A stretch of 35,866 nucleotides of DNA from an uncultured Thermoguttaceae bacterium (GTDB taxonomy: Bacteria > Planctomycetota > Planctomycetia > Pirellulales > Thermoguttaceae), in assembly GCA_938042245.1 (NCBI GenBank), contig CALIRO010000056.1:1-35866 (forward strand), given 5' to 3'. The notes beneath the pieces are model-generated. The model did not search any database. It saw nothing but the letters and a program-made list of their open reading frames with translations, and had not been told where the DNA came from. This document shows positions 17,761-25,786 of the stretch, piece by piece (position 1 is the first letter of the stretch; every line of letters begins with the position of its first letter). A program made the translations under genes and the position numbers.

Positions 17761-17893
17761 CACGCCTCCAGTGGACATTTTGCCCTGCGCTACTAACCAG
17801 GAAAGTACTTTTCCACCCCAGGGATTTTTAGGGGTAATGACCCCTGCTCTGCATTGGGCAACTCGGGAGAATACTTCGGTCTGTTAATATTCC

Positions 17894-18081
17894 GGGAGCT
17901 CTGCAAAATCCTGAGCATCACATGGACTATACAAACATTTGTTCCATTCCTTGCCTATCGGTTCCCGTTACTGGATACTATATATTGTCTCTAATGTTGG
18001 CAATACCACTATATGTTGGGCCCATTGGCGGAGGTCCCCAAATAGTGTAAAAATATATCCCTTGAATGATTCAGAGGTTCC
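17894..18081 (+). mobile_element. Family A MITE-like repeat, copy A4
   Basis: This 188-bp copy starts GGGAGCTCTGCAAAATCC and ends TTCAGAGGTTCC, with near-complete alignment to A2. ATTCC occurs immediately on both sides (17889-17893 and 18082-18086), a possible 5-bp target duplication that disagrees with the CTA seen at A2. A small hairpin AGGGGT-AATG-ACCCCT at 17830-17845 lies just upstream. Confidence 0.82.
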
Positions 18082-18253
18082 ATTCCTTCATAAAATCGAC
18101 AGTGCCACTTGACCCCAATGAATTTCGGGGATATAGGAATTTTTACTTATAGGCCGGACAGCGAAAAATCCATTGTCGATCCGAACCCTCCAAATGACCT
18201 CCTAAAAATCCCCAAGCTGGGAGACTTCCTACCGTCAGGCAATGCGAGGTCCT

Positions 18254-18351
18254 GTGGTTGCTCTGGCCCAAAAGGCGCAAAAACCGAGTGTGGCATACGC
18301 TGCTTCTATGGGGGAAATTCAAGTGGTTGCTCTGGCCCAAAAGGTGCAAAA
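18254..18351 (+). repeat. Pair of 29-bp direct repeats
   Basis: The segments 18254-18282 and 18323-18351 differ at one base (C versus T) and share the core GTTGCTCTGGCCCAAAAGG. They are 40 bp apart and end just 4 bp before the ATG of the small lipoprotein gene, so they form its leader. Two units are too few, and not palindromic enough, to call CRISPR. Confidence 0.7.
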
Positions 18352-18355
18352 CACG

Positions 18356-18814
18356 ATGCGCCGGAAGCTCAGGCTGCCGAGGCTTTTCTCAGGAGGATGG
18401 GTGTGGGTAATTGGGGCTCTAGGGATATGGGGCAGCCCAGGATGCCGAGAACCTCGATTACCCACGATCCCTGTGGCGGGAAAAGTAACCTATGAGAATG
18501 GGGACTTGATCCCGGCCAATCGGCTGGAACTACGTTTTCTTACCCCCGAAACGTTAGTTCGCCAGAAGAATTATCCTCCATTTGCGGTGGCGGTGGTAGA
18601 TACTCGAAACGGGCAGTTTTCCGAAGCCACTACCTGGGAATATGGTGACGGCGTCATCGAGGGCGAACATGAGGTGGAACTGATTCGAGTAGGCGATGAG
18701 ACGGATCCAGGTAGTTTCCGATCCAAACAGTATCGGAGCCACCGCATCTGGCCTAATCCGGTCCGCGTATCCCCGGAAAATCGTGAATTTCATTTTACTA
18801 TTCCTCGGGATTAG
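18356..18814 (+). CDS. Small planctomycete-type lipoprotein
   Basis: The 152-residue protein starts MRRKLRLPRLFSGGWVWVIG (a basic then hydrophobic signal) and reaches a probable lipid-attachment Cys30 in GSPGC. It continues with PVAGKVTYENGDLIPANRLEL, the beginning of a small beta-sandwich seen in many planctomycete lipoproteins whose mature part starts PVxGxVxYxG (carboxypeptidase regulatory-like/transthyretin-like fold). The end (VRVSPENREFHFTIP) fits the last strands of such a domain. The start at 18356 was preferred over the longer frame from 18242, because the extra 38 residues merely translate the 29-bp direct repeats. No clear Shine-Dalgarno sequence was seen. Its role is unknown. A partial duplicate lies at 17655-17760. 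Confidence 0.75.
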   Translation: MRRKLRLPRLFSGGWVWVIGALGIWGSPGCREPRLPTIPVAGKVTYENGDLIPANRLELRFLTPETLVRQKNYPPFAVAVVDTRNGQFSEATTWEYGDGVIEGEHEVELIRVGDETDPGSFRSKQYRSHRIWPNPVRVSPENREFHFTIPRD

Positions 18815-19234
18815 CATCTGCCCTGGATTCTTTCAGTAATCCCGGTCTGGACTGCTGATCCTGTCCTGGGGAATTCCTCCATTTGGGGGCCACCGCCCCA
18901 TACGAAGGCGGAATTTCGGTCCGGATCCCCCATCGTGGTGGATTTAATCCCTCCTTGGGAATGGCCAAGCTGGTTTCGCCCCCTGCTTCTCCGGAGGGGG
19001 TGGGGAAATGTCTTTAGCCCCAACTTCGGGATGGTAAAAGCGTTCTGCTTGTCTTTTCTCCGACTCTAGAGGGGGTTAAGATAGGTTTTTATAGAGGAAG
19101 CCGAACTGTTCTGCCCGGAAACGGAATGGATGGCCCCGAGAGAACCATCTGGGGCTTTGCCTTCCGTAGGGGCGGAAGAGGCACTTTGGGAGAGCGGCTG
19201 AACAGTCCTGTTACCTCCCGGCGGAAACAATAGG
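18815..19234. other. Intergenic region, nothing recognised
   Basis: About 420 bp lie between the small lipoprotein gene and the acyltransferase gene. No coding signal, repeat copy or RNA gene was recognised. Confidence 0.4.
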
Positions 19235-19849
19235 ATGGCTCTGAAGATCACCGGACCGCTTCTTGCCTTGCTGGCAAAGTTCTTCAGCGGGGCCAGTGTC
19301 CGATGGGTCGATTGCCATCCGGACACCTGCCAACGGATTTATTTTGCCAATCATACCAGTCATTTGGATGCCTTGGTCATTTGGGCCTCCTTGCCGCCGC
19401 AAGTCCGAGCACTGACTCGACCTGTGGCGGCCAAAGATTATTGGACCGCTGGCCGAATCCGCCAATACCTGGCTCGGCATGTCTTTAACGCCATCCTCAT
19501 CGACCGAACCGAAATCAAAGTGCATCAAAGCCCGGTGGATCTCATGCTTCGGGAAATGGGGGATAAGTACTCCCTGATTGTATTTCCGGAAGGAGGTCGC
19601 AGTCCCACTGGAGAAGTCCGGGAGTTTAAAAGCGGCCTATACTATTTGGCCAAAAAACGGCCCGATTTAGAAGCTGTTCCGGTCTATATCGACAATATGA
19701 ATCGGATTCTCCCTCGGGGGGAGGTCTTGCCGGTGCCCCTTTTAACCCGGGTGATTTTCGGTCCCCCGATTTGGCTGGAAAAAGGGGAACCGAAAGCGGA
19801 GTTTCTCCGCCGAGCTCGGGAGGCGGTCTTACGCCTCAAAGAGCTCTAG
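19235..19849 (+). CDS. PlsC-like 1-acyl-glycerol-3-phosphate acyltransferase
   Basis: The 204-residue membrane-associated acyltransferase has the catalytic NHTSHLDA motif (His40 and Asp45 of HxxxxD), a substrate-binding region around IDRTEIK, and FPEGGRS (117-123), the phosphate-binding motif of glycerolipid acyltransferases. A short hydrophobic N-terminal helix (about 5-18) probably attaches it to the membrane. The likely reaction is acylation of lysophosphatidate to phosphatidate, the precursor used by the CdsA-like enzyme encoded 119 bp downstream, so the two genes make sense as a phospholipid unit. The first residues are less conserved and the start ATG lacks a strong ribosome-binding site. 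The acyl acceptor cannot be proved from sequence. Confidence 0.88.
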   Translation: MALKITGPLLALLAKFFSGASVRWVDCHPDTCQRIYFANHTSHLDALVIWASLPPQVRALTRPVAAKDYWTAGRIRQYLARHVFNAILIDRTEIKVHQSPVDLMLREMGDKYSLIVFPEGGRSPTGEVREFKSGLYYLAKKRPDLEAVPVYIDNMNRILPRGEVLPVPLLTRVIFGPPIWLEKGEPKAEFLRRAREAVLRLKEL

Positions 19850-19968
19850 ACGTTTCGCCCTGGCCGAAGACCTCAACGGGCTGGAAGTCCGTTCTGGCGG
19901 CCACGGCACTCCACCGAAGAAAAGAAGCTCCTTTCCCGCACACGCAGCTACTTCATGGGATTGCCCTG

Positions 19969-20922
19969 GTGAGTGATCCTCGGACGCTGATTTTGGTTTT
20001 AGGTGTGTTGGTGGTGTTAGGGATTGCCACGGCAGTAGCCTCCCTGCTGCGCCGCCGTCCGGACAGTGGGTTGAATCCGGCGTTGGTGGAAACGTTTTGG
20101 CTGCGGATTCGAGCCTGGTGGCTATTGTTGGCCGTGGTAGCCGCCTCCTTTCTCATCCACCGGGCGGTTACGATTGGCATCTTTGGCCTGATTTCGTTTT
20201 GGGCCTTACGGGAGTTTATTACGCTCACCCCCACGCGGCCAGGCGACCATCGTGCCTTATTCTGGGTCTTTTTTGTGGTTACTCCGGTCCAATTTCTTTT
20301 GGTGGGTTTAGGGTGGTACCATTGGTTTTCGGCTTTCATCCCGATATATACATTTTTGCTTATTCCTGCTCGGATTGCTTTGGCCGATGACCCAAAGCGG
20401 TTTTTAGAGCGGACAGCCAAGATTCAGGCGGGCCTGTTGATTTGTGTGTATTGTTTCAGTTACGCCCCAGCCCTCTTAACGCTTCCGGTAGAAAACCTAC
20501 CCAGTGGCGGAGCGAGTCTGAGGGAACGGCTGTTATTTTTCTTTGTGCTAATGGTGCAACTGGGGGATCTGTTTCAATATGCGTGGGCCCAGTTGCCCTG
20601 GAAACATGTGTTGGCACCGACAATCAGTCCGAGTCGCACTTTAGAGGGGCTTTTAGGGGGGGTTCTTACTACAGCTCTAGTGGGGGCTTCCCTCTCCTGG
20701 GCTACGCCCTTCCCCTACTGGCTGGCTGGCCTAGGATCGGGTCTTGTGGCCCTGATGGGATTTGCCGGCGGGCTAACCATGTCGGCCATTAAGCGGGATC
20801 GAGGCGTTCAAGACTACGGAACCTTACTGGAAGGACATAGCGGAGTCTTGGACCGGATCGATTCTCTCTGTTTTGCCGCCCCTTTGTTCTTCCATCTAAG
20901 TTATGCTTGGTTAACAGGATAG
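19969..20922 (+). CDS. cdsA: Phosphatidate cytidylyltransferase (CdsA family)
   Basis: The polytopic membrane protein (317 residues from GTG at 19969) makes CDP-diacylglycerol from phosphatidate and CTP, the branch point of phospholipid synthesis. The diagnostic C-terminal signature is complete: SAIKRDRGVQDYGTLLEGHS then GVLDRIDSL. About eight hydrophobic helices are visible, with an upstream motif GDLFQYAWAQLPWKH that is typical of a CdsA subgroup having GD-FQY in place of GD-FAY. The frame is open from 19771, inside the previous gene, but that stretch is the shadow of the acyltransferase. The GTG at 19969 gives the natural membrane-helix start (SDPRTLILVLGVLVVLG); its ribosome-binding site is poor. 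Coupling with the PlsC-like gene supports the assignment. Confidence 0.9.
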   Translation: MSDPRTLILVLGVLVVLGIATAVASLLRRRPDSGLNPALVETFWLRIRAWWLLLAVVAASFLIHRAVTIGIFGLISFWALREFITLTPTRPGDHRALFWVFFVVTPVQFLLVGLGWYHWFSAFIPIYTFLLIPARIALADDPKRFLERTAKIQAGLLICVYCFSYAPALLTLPVENLPSGGASLRERLLFFFVLMVQLGDLFQYAWAQLPWKHVLAPTISPSRTLEGLLGGVLTTALVGASLSWATPFPYWLAGLGSGLVALMGFAGGLTMSAIKRDRGVQDYGTLLEGHSGVLDRIDSLCFAAPLFFHLSYAWLTG

Positions 20923-21377
20923 CCGAACACAAAATTTCTTCTACTTTTTAGAGGAGTATGCCCCGCAAAAAAGGCATTTTTGTGGAATTCCCCACGAAAT
21001 GTCGAAAACGTTTTGATCTCTCCGGCTTCAAAATACACAAATTACATAAAATGACAATTTAAAATAATATACATAAAATAAAAATATCTGAGAAAATACA
21101 TCATATACGAAAATCCGCGTTGGCCAAACTCTTGCTCCCCCTCTTATGGACCACCCCCCAAAAATCTTGCTGCAACTGCTTGCTTTACCTAAATTGCCTA
21201 ATTATCATCGAAAAATAGAAGCTCGCTCCAGACTGTTTCTGGAATCAGCGACTTCTATCAATCTCTGGATACCGCCAGGCGGCACTGCCCTGTGGAACGA
21301 AAGCCTTCCGGTAGCCAGAGGCAAATGGGTACCAGGGTCTAGGACAAAAGGGGTTTGCTTCCTTGGAGAACTGGCTC
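20923..21377. other. AT-rich intergenic region upstream of the DUF1598 gene
   Basis: Positions about 21020-21115 are much more AT-rich than the surroundings (runs such as ACATAAAATAAAAATAT) and probably hold the promoter of the next gene. No gene, repeat copy or convincing terminator was recognised in the 455 bp. Confidence 0.4.
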
Positions 21378-22748
21378 ATGCACACACAACGGGTTTACCT
21401 TCGGTGGGCAATTCTGGTAGGTGTGGTCCTGGGTTTGGCTGCTTGTCCCAAGTGGGTGTATGCCCAAGCCGGCGTGGTCGTCGATGCCCAGGGAGTCCTG
21501 CATAAGAAAGTAGTTCCGGATCTTACCGGGGAGTTGCTTCGGCAGCGGCAGGCAGCGGCCAAAGCCGCCCTCTCGGCCGACATTGCTCGCTTCAGCAAAC
21601 GCCGATATGTATCGCTGACCCGATTGGAGCAGGCCCTGGCCGACCGCCAAGGCGTGCTGACCGACGAAATGCGTTATCTAGCCGGCCTGCTGCGAATCCA
21701 ATATGTCTTCTTCTATCCGGAGACCAAAGACATTGTCATTGCCGGGCCTGCCGAAGGATGGATGGAAGACCCCGTTGGCCGGATCGTCGGCATTACCACC
21801 CGTCGGCCTGTGTGCCGATTGGAGGATCTGGTGGTGGCGCTACGGCTGTTTGGGCCGGATAAAAAGATGCAGGATACGGTGATTAGTTGTTCGATTGATC
21901 CTACGCCTGAGGGGTTGGCTGCCATGCAGCGGGTGCTTCGGCAAATGGGCAGTCAATTGCCCGGCCCACCCAATCCGGCCATGGCCAACCAGATTGCCGT
22001 CAGCTTGCAAGAGAGTTTAGGCCTTCAGGACATTACGATCACCGGGGTTCCGCCGGAGACCCATTTTGCCCAGGTGCTGGTGGAGGCCGATTATCGAATG
22101 AAGCTGATTGGCATCGGTCTGGAGGAGCCGCCGGTGCAGATGGCGAGCTTCGTCCAGATGGTTAACCCCAGCCAGGTTTCCCGGAACGCCCTGTTCCGCT
22201 GGTTTTTTGTGCCGGATTATCAATGCGTTCGGGTGAGCGAAGACGGCCTAGCGATGAAGCTGGAGGGAGATGGTGTCAAACTGGTCGGGGAAGACGAACT
22301 GGTTACTGCCGAAGGCCAGCGCCAAAGCGTGGGAGCCACCAGCCGAGCCAGTCAAATGTTTACTACCACCTTCACCAAAAAATATCCCGAACTGGCCGAA
22401 CGCTCCCCCGTCTTCGCCGAACTGCGCAATCTAATTGACATGGCCGTGGCCGCCGCCTTCATCCAACAGCAAAATTACTACAGCAAAGCCGGCTGGAAAA
22501 TGGAATTGTTCGCAGACGAAGCCAAATTTGCTGTTCAGAAATATCCGGCACCTCGGAAAGTCGCTCCCGCCGTCTCTGCTCTCGTCCGAGGCAATCGCCT
22601 GATGACGCCCATTGGCGGCGGAGTGCATATCGAACCCCAACAGGCCCTGGCCAAACGGAATCTCTTGCCGGACGACAAGGGCGAAGTGGCTAAAACCCAT
22701 CAGGAAGTCAAACTCCGCCTCCCCCAAGGTCGATGGTGGTGGGACTAA
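21378..22748 (+). CDS. DUF1598-type exported protein
   Basis: This 456-residue protein of unknown function is recognised as the planctomycete DUF1598 family. An N-terminal signal peptide (about 8-29, ending YAQA) directs export. The mature part includes RYVSLTRLEQALADRQGVLT, LRIQYVFFYPETKDIVIAGP then AEGW, a motif DPTPEGLAAMQRVL, and VLVEADYRMKLIGIGLE, which is the most conserved family block. The mixture of beta strands and helices gives no catalytic clue. The ATG at 21378 is preferred over TTG at 21363 because GGAG at 21365-21368 lies 9 nt upstream of it. The gene is monocistronic and followed convergently by the metallopeptidase gene. Function should not be guessed beyond a periplasmic or surface location. 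Confidence 0.82.
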   Translation: MHTQRVYLRWAILVGVVLGLAACPKWVYAQAGVVVDAQGVLHKKVVPDLTGELLRQRQAAAKAALSADIARFSKRRYVSLTRLEQALADRQGVLTDEMRYLAGLLRIQYVFFYPETKDIVIAGPAEGWMEDPVGRIVGITTRRPVCRLEDLVVALRLFGPDKKMQDTVISCSIDPTPEGLAAMQRVLRQMGSQLPGPPNPAMANQIAVSLQESLGLQDITITGVPPETHFAQVLVEADYRMKLIGIGLEEPPVQMASFVQMVNPSQVSRNALFRWFFVPDYQCVRVSEDGLAMKLEGDGVKLVGEDELVTAEGQRQSVGATSRASQMFTTTFTKKYPELAERSPVFAELRNLIDMAVAAAFIQQQNYYSKAGWKMELFADEAKFAVQKYPAPRKVAPAVSALVRGNRLMTPIGGGVHIEPQQALAKRNLLPDDKGEVAKTHQEVKLRLPQGRWWWD

Positions 22749-23102
22749 CCGCCGATTCCAAAAGGAAAATGGCCCCTCTTTCCAAACTCTAATTTTCCAA
22801 GCTTTCCCTGAGGATCAAGAATCTTTTTAGGATGGGCCTTTGGGTGGGGCTGTGTCCTGCAAGCGGCGGGGCAGGATGGGCTCCTCAGACTCTCCGGGGG
22901 CTTCCGGGGCAGCAGTCGGCCACCGGGTTCCATTTTCCAACGCCTCGGCATTCTGGAAAATGTTTAGCCCACGAACCCCTGTTTCTGATAGCACGGGTCC
23001 TACCGCTACAGGATGCCTGTTTACACAAAAAGGAGCACCCGATCGGCTTCGCGCCGCCTAACTAACCTGGTACGGGAAAAAATGTTTTCTGGTATAGGAT
23101 GC
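22749..23102. other. Convergent intergenic region
   Basis: This region separates the ends of two convergent genes. ATTTTCC (about 22932) and GGAAAAT (about 22956) could pair across 17 nt, but there is no strong GC stem or T-run. Nothing else was recognised. Confidence 0.35.
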
Positions 23103-24002
23103 TCACTTGGGCGAAACGCCCCAAAGTTTTTCTAGCAAAGCAAAACCAGCGGGGTCATGCTCTTTTAGTTCTCCTCGGACAAACGGATAATAGTCGTTGG
23201 CGCCGAAGTAGGCCTCGGAAAGTTCGGCGAAGTATTCCATTGGGTTTTTGGCCGCATAGGCCTGTCGGCGTTCCCCCCGGACAAAAAGCACCTTCTGATA
23301 TAGGCCGGCCTTGATCGCCGATTCATAGACCGCTTTGATTTCCGGGTTGTTGTATCCGCCGGGCAGGAACTGGTCGTGGTAGGCGTGGGCCAGTTCATGG
23401 AGGACCATCCAAGGTTGGACTTTTGTCCATGCTAAGAAATTCCTCGCATGAGCAATCTCCACGCACTTGGCCTTGTCCGGGTTCATCCCATGTTCCCGGA
23501 GCCAGCGGGCATCCGGATGGTAGGTCATGCACGGATGATGCCCCTCGTCCCACTCCACCCAGATGCGCACCTTTTGAAGTTTCTGGACCGCGGCCGGCGG
23601 CAGGGTCCGCCGAATCTGGAACAATTGGCAGTCCAATAGTTTCAGGGTCGCCTGGGCTATCTCCGGATGGTCCTGGAGCAGTCCTTTCCAGACCAGCACT
23701 TGCCAGCCTTCCCGCTCCATCCGTTCATAGTCGCTGGTGGGGGCGTACGGTTTCGGCACCGGGGTGGTCTTTGGAGGAGGGGCAGGTTTTTCTTGGATAG
23801 GTTTTTCCCATTCCGGGGGAGGTTTCTCGGGGAGGATGTTTGTTTGGGCCTTCGGGATTTCTGGGTGTGGTTGGGTTTCTGGCCAAGCGGCGACGCCTCC
23901 CGTAACTTCCCAGAAGCTTGCCGCCAAAGCCCATCCCCAGATAATACTCCATCCACTCCGCCAACGGCGAAGGTTAGCCACAGCGCCAGCGATTTTGTTC
24001 AT
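23103..24002 (-). CDS. Putative exported zinc metallopeptidase (HExxH)
   Basis: The 299-residue protein from the ATG at 24002 has GAAGGA about 9 nt upstream on the minus strand; a longer frame starts at 24047. The hydrophobic N-terminus (about 18-38) is a signal peptide or anchor. A Pro/Lys-rich linker (41-88) leads to a catalytic domain with VLHELAHAYHDQ: His202 and His206 would bind zinc and Glu203 would activate water. A downstream NPMEYFAELSEAYFG (253-267) supplies candidate glutamate third ligands, the layout of gluzincin-type peptidases. The domain resembles a group of uncharacterised bacterial proteins distantly like the catalytic domain of anthrax lethal factor; this is from memory of motif layout, not a search. 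It is divergent from the regulator and zinc-transporter genes, sharing about 190 bp of promoter region. Confidence 0.75.
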   Translation of the reverse strand: MNKIAGAVANLRRWRSGWSIIWGWALAASFWEVTGGVAAWPETQPHPEIPKAQTNILPEKPPPEWEKPIQEKPAPPPKTTPVPKPYAPTSDYERMEREGWQVLVWKGLLQDHPEIAQATLKLLDCQLFQIRRTLPPAAVQKLQKVRIWVEWDEGHHPCMTYHPDARWLREHGMNPDKAKCVEIAHARNFLAWTKVQPWMVLHELAHAYHDQFLPGGYNNPEIKAVYESAIKAGLYQKVLFVRGERRQAYAAKNPMEYFAELSEAYFGANDYYPFVRGELKEHDPAGFALLEKLWGVSPK

Positions 24003-24117
24003 CTTAGTTTTCCTTCGGCATGGAGAGAAAAACAATGGAATCGGCAAACTGTTGGTGAGGGGTGAGAGTTTATTTTAAGTCATCGGTTTCAGGAATCCAG
24101 CCGGAGAGGGGGTGGTC

Positions 24118-24146
24118 TTGTTTCGGAGAGCAATATAAAGTAATAA
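24118..24146 (+). promoter_or_regulatory. Promoter candidate for the regulator-znuACB operon
   Basis: TTGTTT at 24118-24123 and TAATAA at 24141-24146 are exactly 17 bp apart, about 46 bp before the regulator ATG. The octamer TTTCGGAG occurs at 24121-24128, overlapping the -35 element, and again at 24175-24182, overlapping the ribosome-binding site; it is a candidate operator half-site. These are pattern matches only. Confidence 0.45.
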
Positions 24147-24191
24147 TAATATGGTCTGAATCACGGTTTGTTCATTTCGGAGCGATGTGGC

Positions 24192-24467
24192 ATGGGTCGG
24201 CCCAAACAAGAGATTATTACCTTCAAAGTGGATAAGGCCCTTCGGGATGCGCTGCGGGGTATTCCGAACCGATCGGAGTTCATCCGCACGGCAATCCTTC
24301 GGGCCTTGGAGAGCGTTTGTCCGTTGTGTCAGGGGACGGGCAGTTTGACCCCTGATCAGCGACGGCATTGGGAGCGGTTTGCCGTCAACCATCCCCTGGC
24401 TGAGTGTCCCGATTGCCATGCGATGCATTTGGTCTGCAATTGGGTCAAATCGGACCGAACGCGATAA
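24192..24467 (+). CDS. Ribbon-helix-helix regulator with C-terminal Cys-rich (zinc-ribbon-like) domain
   Basis: The 91-residue protein joins two parts. Residues 1-41 (GRPKQEIITFKVDKALRDAL and PNRSEFIRTAILRALE) match the CopG/MetJ/Arc-type ribbon-helix-helix DNA-binding fold. Residues 42-83 carry Cys43-x2-Cys46 followed by GTGS (like a DnaJ-type knuckle), His67, Cys72-x2-Cys75, His76, His79 and Cys82, enough ligands for one zinc site. The gene is first in a probable operon, 55 bp before znuA, so a metal-responsive repressor of the transporter is the natural inference, analogous in layout but unrelated in sensor domain to NikR; Fur-family Zur is the usual regulator elsewhere. The ATG at 24192 has GGAG 9 nt upstream. 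The regulatory role is unproved. Confidence 0.8.
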   Translation: MGRPKQEIITFKVDKALRDALRGIPNRSEFIRTAILRALESVCPLCQGTGSLTPDQRRHWERFAVNHPLAECPDCHAMHLVCNWVKSDRTR

Positions 24468-24522
24468 GTGGGTCAAGCAGCTCGGGATTTTATTCAAACC
24501 GACAGAGACAAGGAGGCTGAAG

Positions 24523-25674
24523 ATGTCTATGGCTGAGTTCATTCCGCCTGCATCGGGTTCCAAGCCGTTTGCCCCTAAATGCTTCTTCGGAGGAGCGTGG
24601 GGGGTGCTAGGTCTATTGCTCCTAGGTCTATTGCTCAGCGGAATTGGGGTCGTGGCAGGATGCCGGGCTTTCGCTCCGGAGGATTCGCCAGAGGGGCTTT
24701 TGCGGGTGGCTGTGGCTATTGAACCGATCGGCTTTTTGGTCGAGCGGCTAGCAGGCCCAAATGCAGAGGTATTCGTTTTGATTCCGGCCGGCGCCGATGC
24801 CCATACGTTTCAGATTTCTCCCCGGCAAATGGCTGAGCTGACCCAGGCGGACTTGTTTGTTCGAATAGGTCTGGCTTTAGAAGATCGGATTCTGGAGAAG
24901 TTGCGGCAGTCCAGGCCGGATTTTCCGGTGCTCGATCTAGGCCAGGGTCTAGCTCGCCGACGATTTCTGCCCGAAGAAGGCCACAGCCATTCCTCCTCGG
25001 ATCATGACCATTCTCATGGCGAATCCAACGACGAGGCCGAGGAGCACCATCATGAGGAGCACTATCCGAAGAGGCAGGCGGATCCTCAGCAGAACCATGT
25101 CCATTCCGAAGACCATCCGCACGAACATTCCGAGGGCGAATTAGGCGGTCTAGACCCGCACATTTGGCTTTCCCTGCCTTTGCTGAAACACCTGGCCCAG
25201 CGGATTACGGAGGCGTTGGCCGAGCGCGATCCGAGCCATGCCGAGGCTTACCGTCGGAACCTTGCTCAGTTGCAGGCGGAGCTAGACGCCTTGGACGCTT
25301 GGTGCCGCCAGCAACTGGCCCCTTACCGAGGCCGGGCGTTTTTTGCGTTTCATCCCGCGTTCGGCTATTTTGCGGATTGTTATGGGTTGCGGCAAATGGC
25401 TGTCCAACAGGAAGGCAAAACCCCCACCCCGCAGCAGCTTCGCCGTTTGATCCAGCAGGCTCAGGCCCAGCGCATTTCTGTTATCCTGGTGCAACCGCAG
25501 TTCGAGCATCGAGCGGCTCAGGTGGTGGCCGACGCGGTCGGCGCCCGCCTAGTAGAAATTAACCCCTTGCATCGAAACGTCCTGGAGACCTTAAAACGAC
25601 TAACCACAACCTTAGTGGAAGCGTTTGGCGGCGCAGAACCGAAGCAGCCTGCACCTCCACAACCGGCAACCTAG
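24523..25674 (+). CDS. znuA: Zinc ABC transporter substrate-binding lipoprotein
   Basis: The 383-residue cluster A-I (ZnuA/TroA-type) metal-binding protein captures zinc outside the cytoplasmic membrane. The N-terminal hydrophobic segment ends in lipobox VVAGC (Cys47). Probable metal ligands are His94 in GADAHTF, His213 in LDPHIWLS and His277 in AFHPAFGYF. Between the first two is a His/Asp/Glu-rich loop (about 153-205, many HxH units), a hallmark of zinc-specific members. The fourth-ligand position, usually Asp in a DPL motif, appears here as Asn347 in INPLH. AAGGAGG lies 6 nt before the ATG at 24523; the frame is open further upstream but overlaps the regulator gene. It is second in the regulator-znuA-znuC-znuB unit. 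Confidence 0.92.
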   Translation: MSMAEFIPPASGSKPFAPKCFFGGAWGVLGLLLLGLLLSGIGVVAGCRAFAPEDSPEGLLRVAVAIEPIGFLVERLAGPNAEVFVLIPAGADAHTFQISPRQMAELTQADLFVRIGLALEDRILEKLRQSRPDFPVLDLGQGLARRRFLPEEGHSHSSSDHDHSHGESNDEAEEHHHEEHYPKRQADPQQNHVHSEDHPHEHSEGELGGLDPHIWLSLPLLKHLAQRITEALAERDPSHAEAYRRNLAQLQAELDALDAWCRQQLAPYRGRAFFAFHPAFGYFADCYGLRQMAVQQEGKTPTPQQLRRLIQQAQAQRISVILVQPQFEHRAAQVVADAVGARLVEINPLHRNVLETLKRLTTTLVEAFGGAEPKQPAPPQPAT

Positions 25675-25786
25675 AACCGTGCCTCCATAGAACCAGTCGA
25701 ACGGGGGTCAACCAAGTTGGCCCAAAGCGCCGACCTCCCAGGAATCCTCCTTCCCGTCTTTGCCCAGAAATAAGCAGGAAGACTAA

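Noticed and set aside
18254..18351. CRISPR-like pair of 29-bp repeats with a 40-bp spacer
   Set aside because: Only two units, little dyad symmetry, no cas genes, and the units abut a gene start; treated as a direct repeat instead.
18109..18495. 128-residue frame with repeated CSGPKGAK
   Set aside because: The repeat is just the 29-bp DNA repeat translated in another frame, and the frame overlaps the start of the better-supported lipoprotein gene.
20935..20995. Terminator after cdsA
   Set aside because: Only weak GTGG/CCAC pairing and no T-run in the right place.
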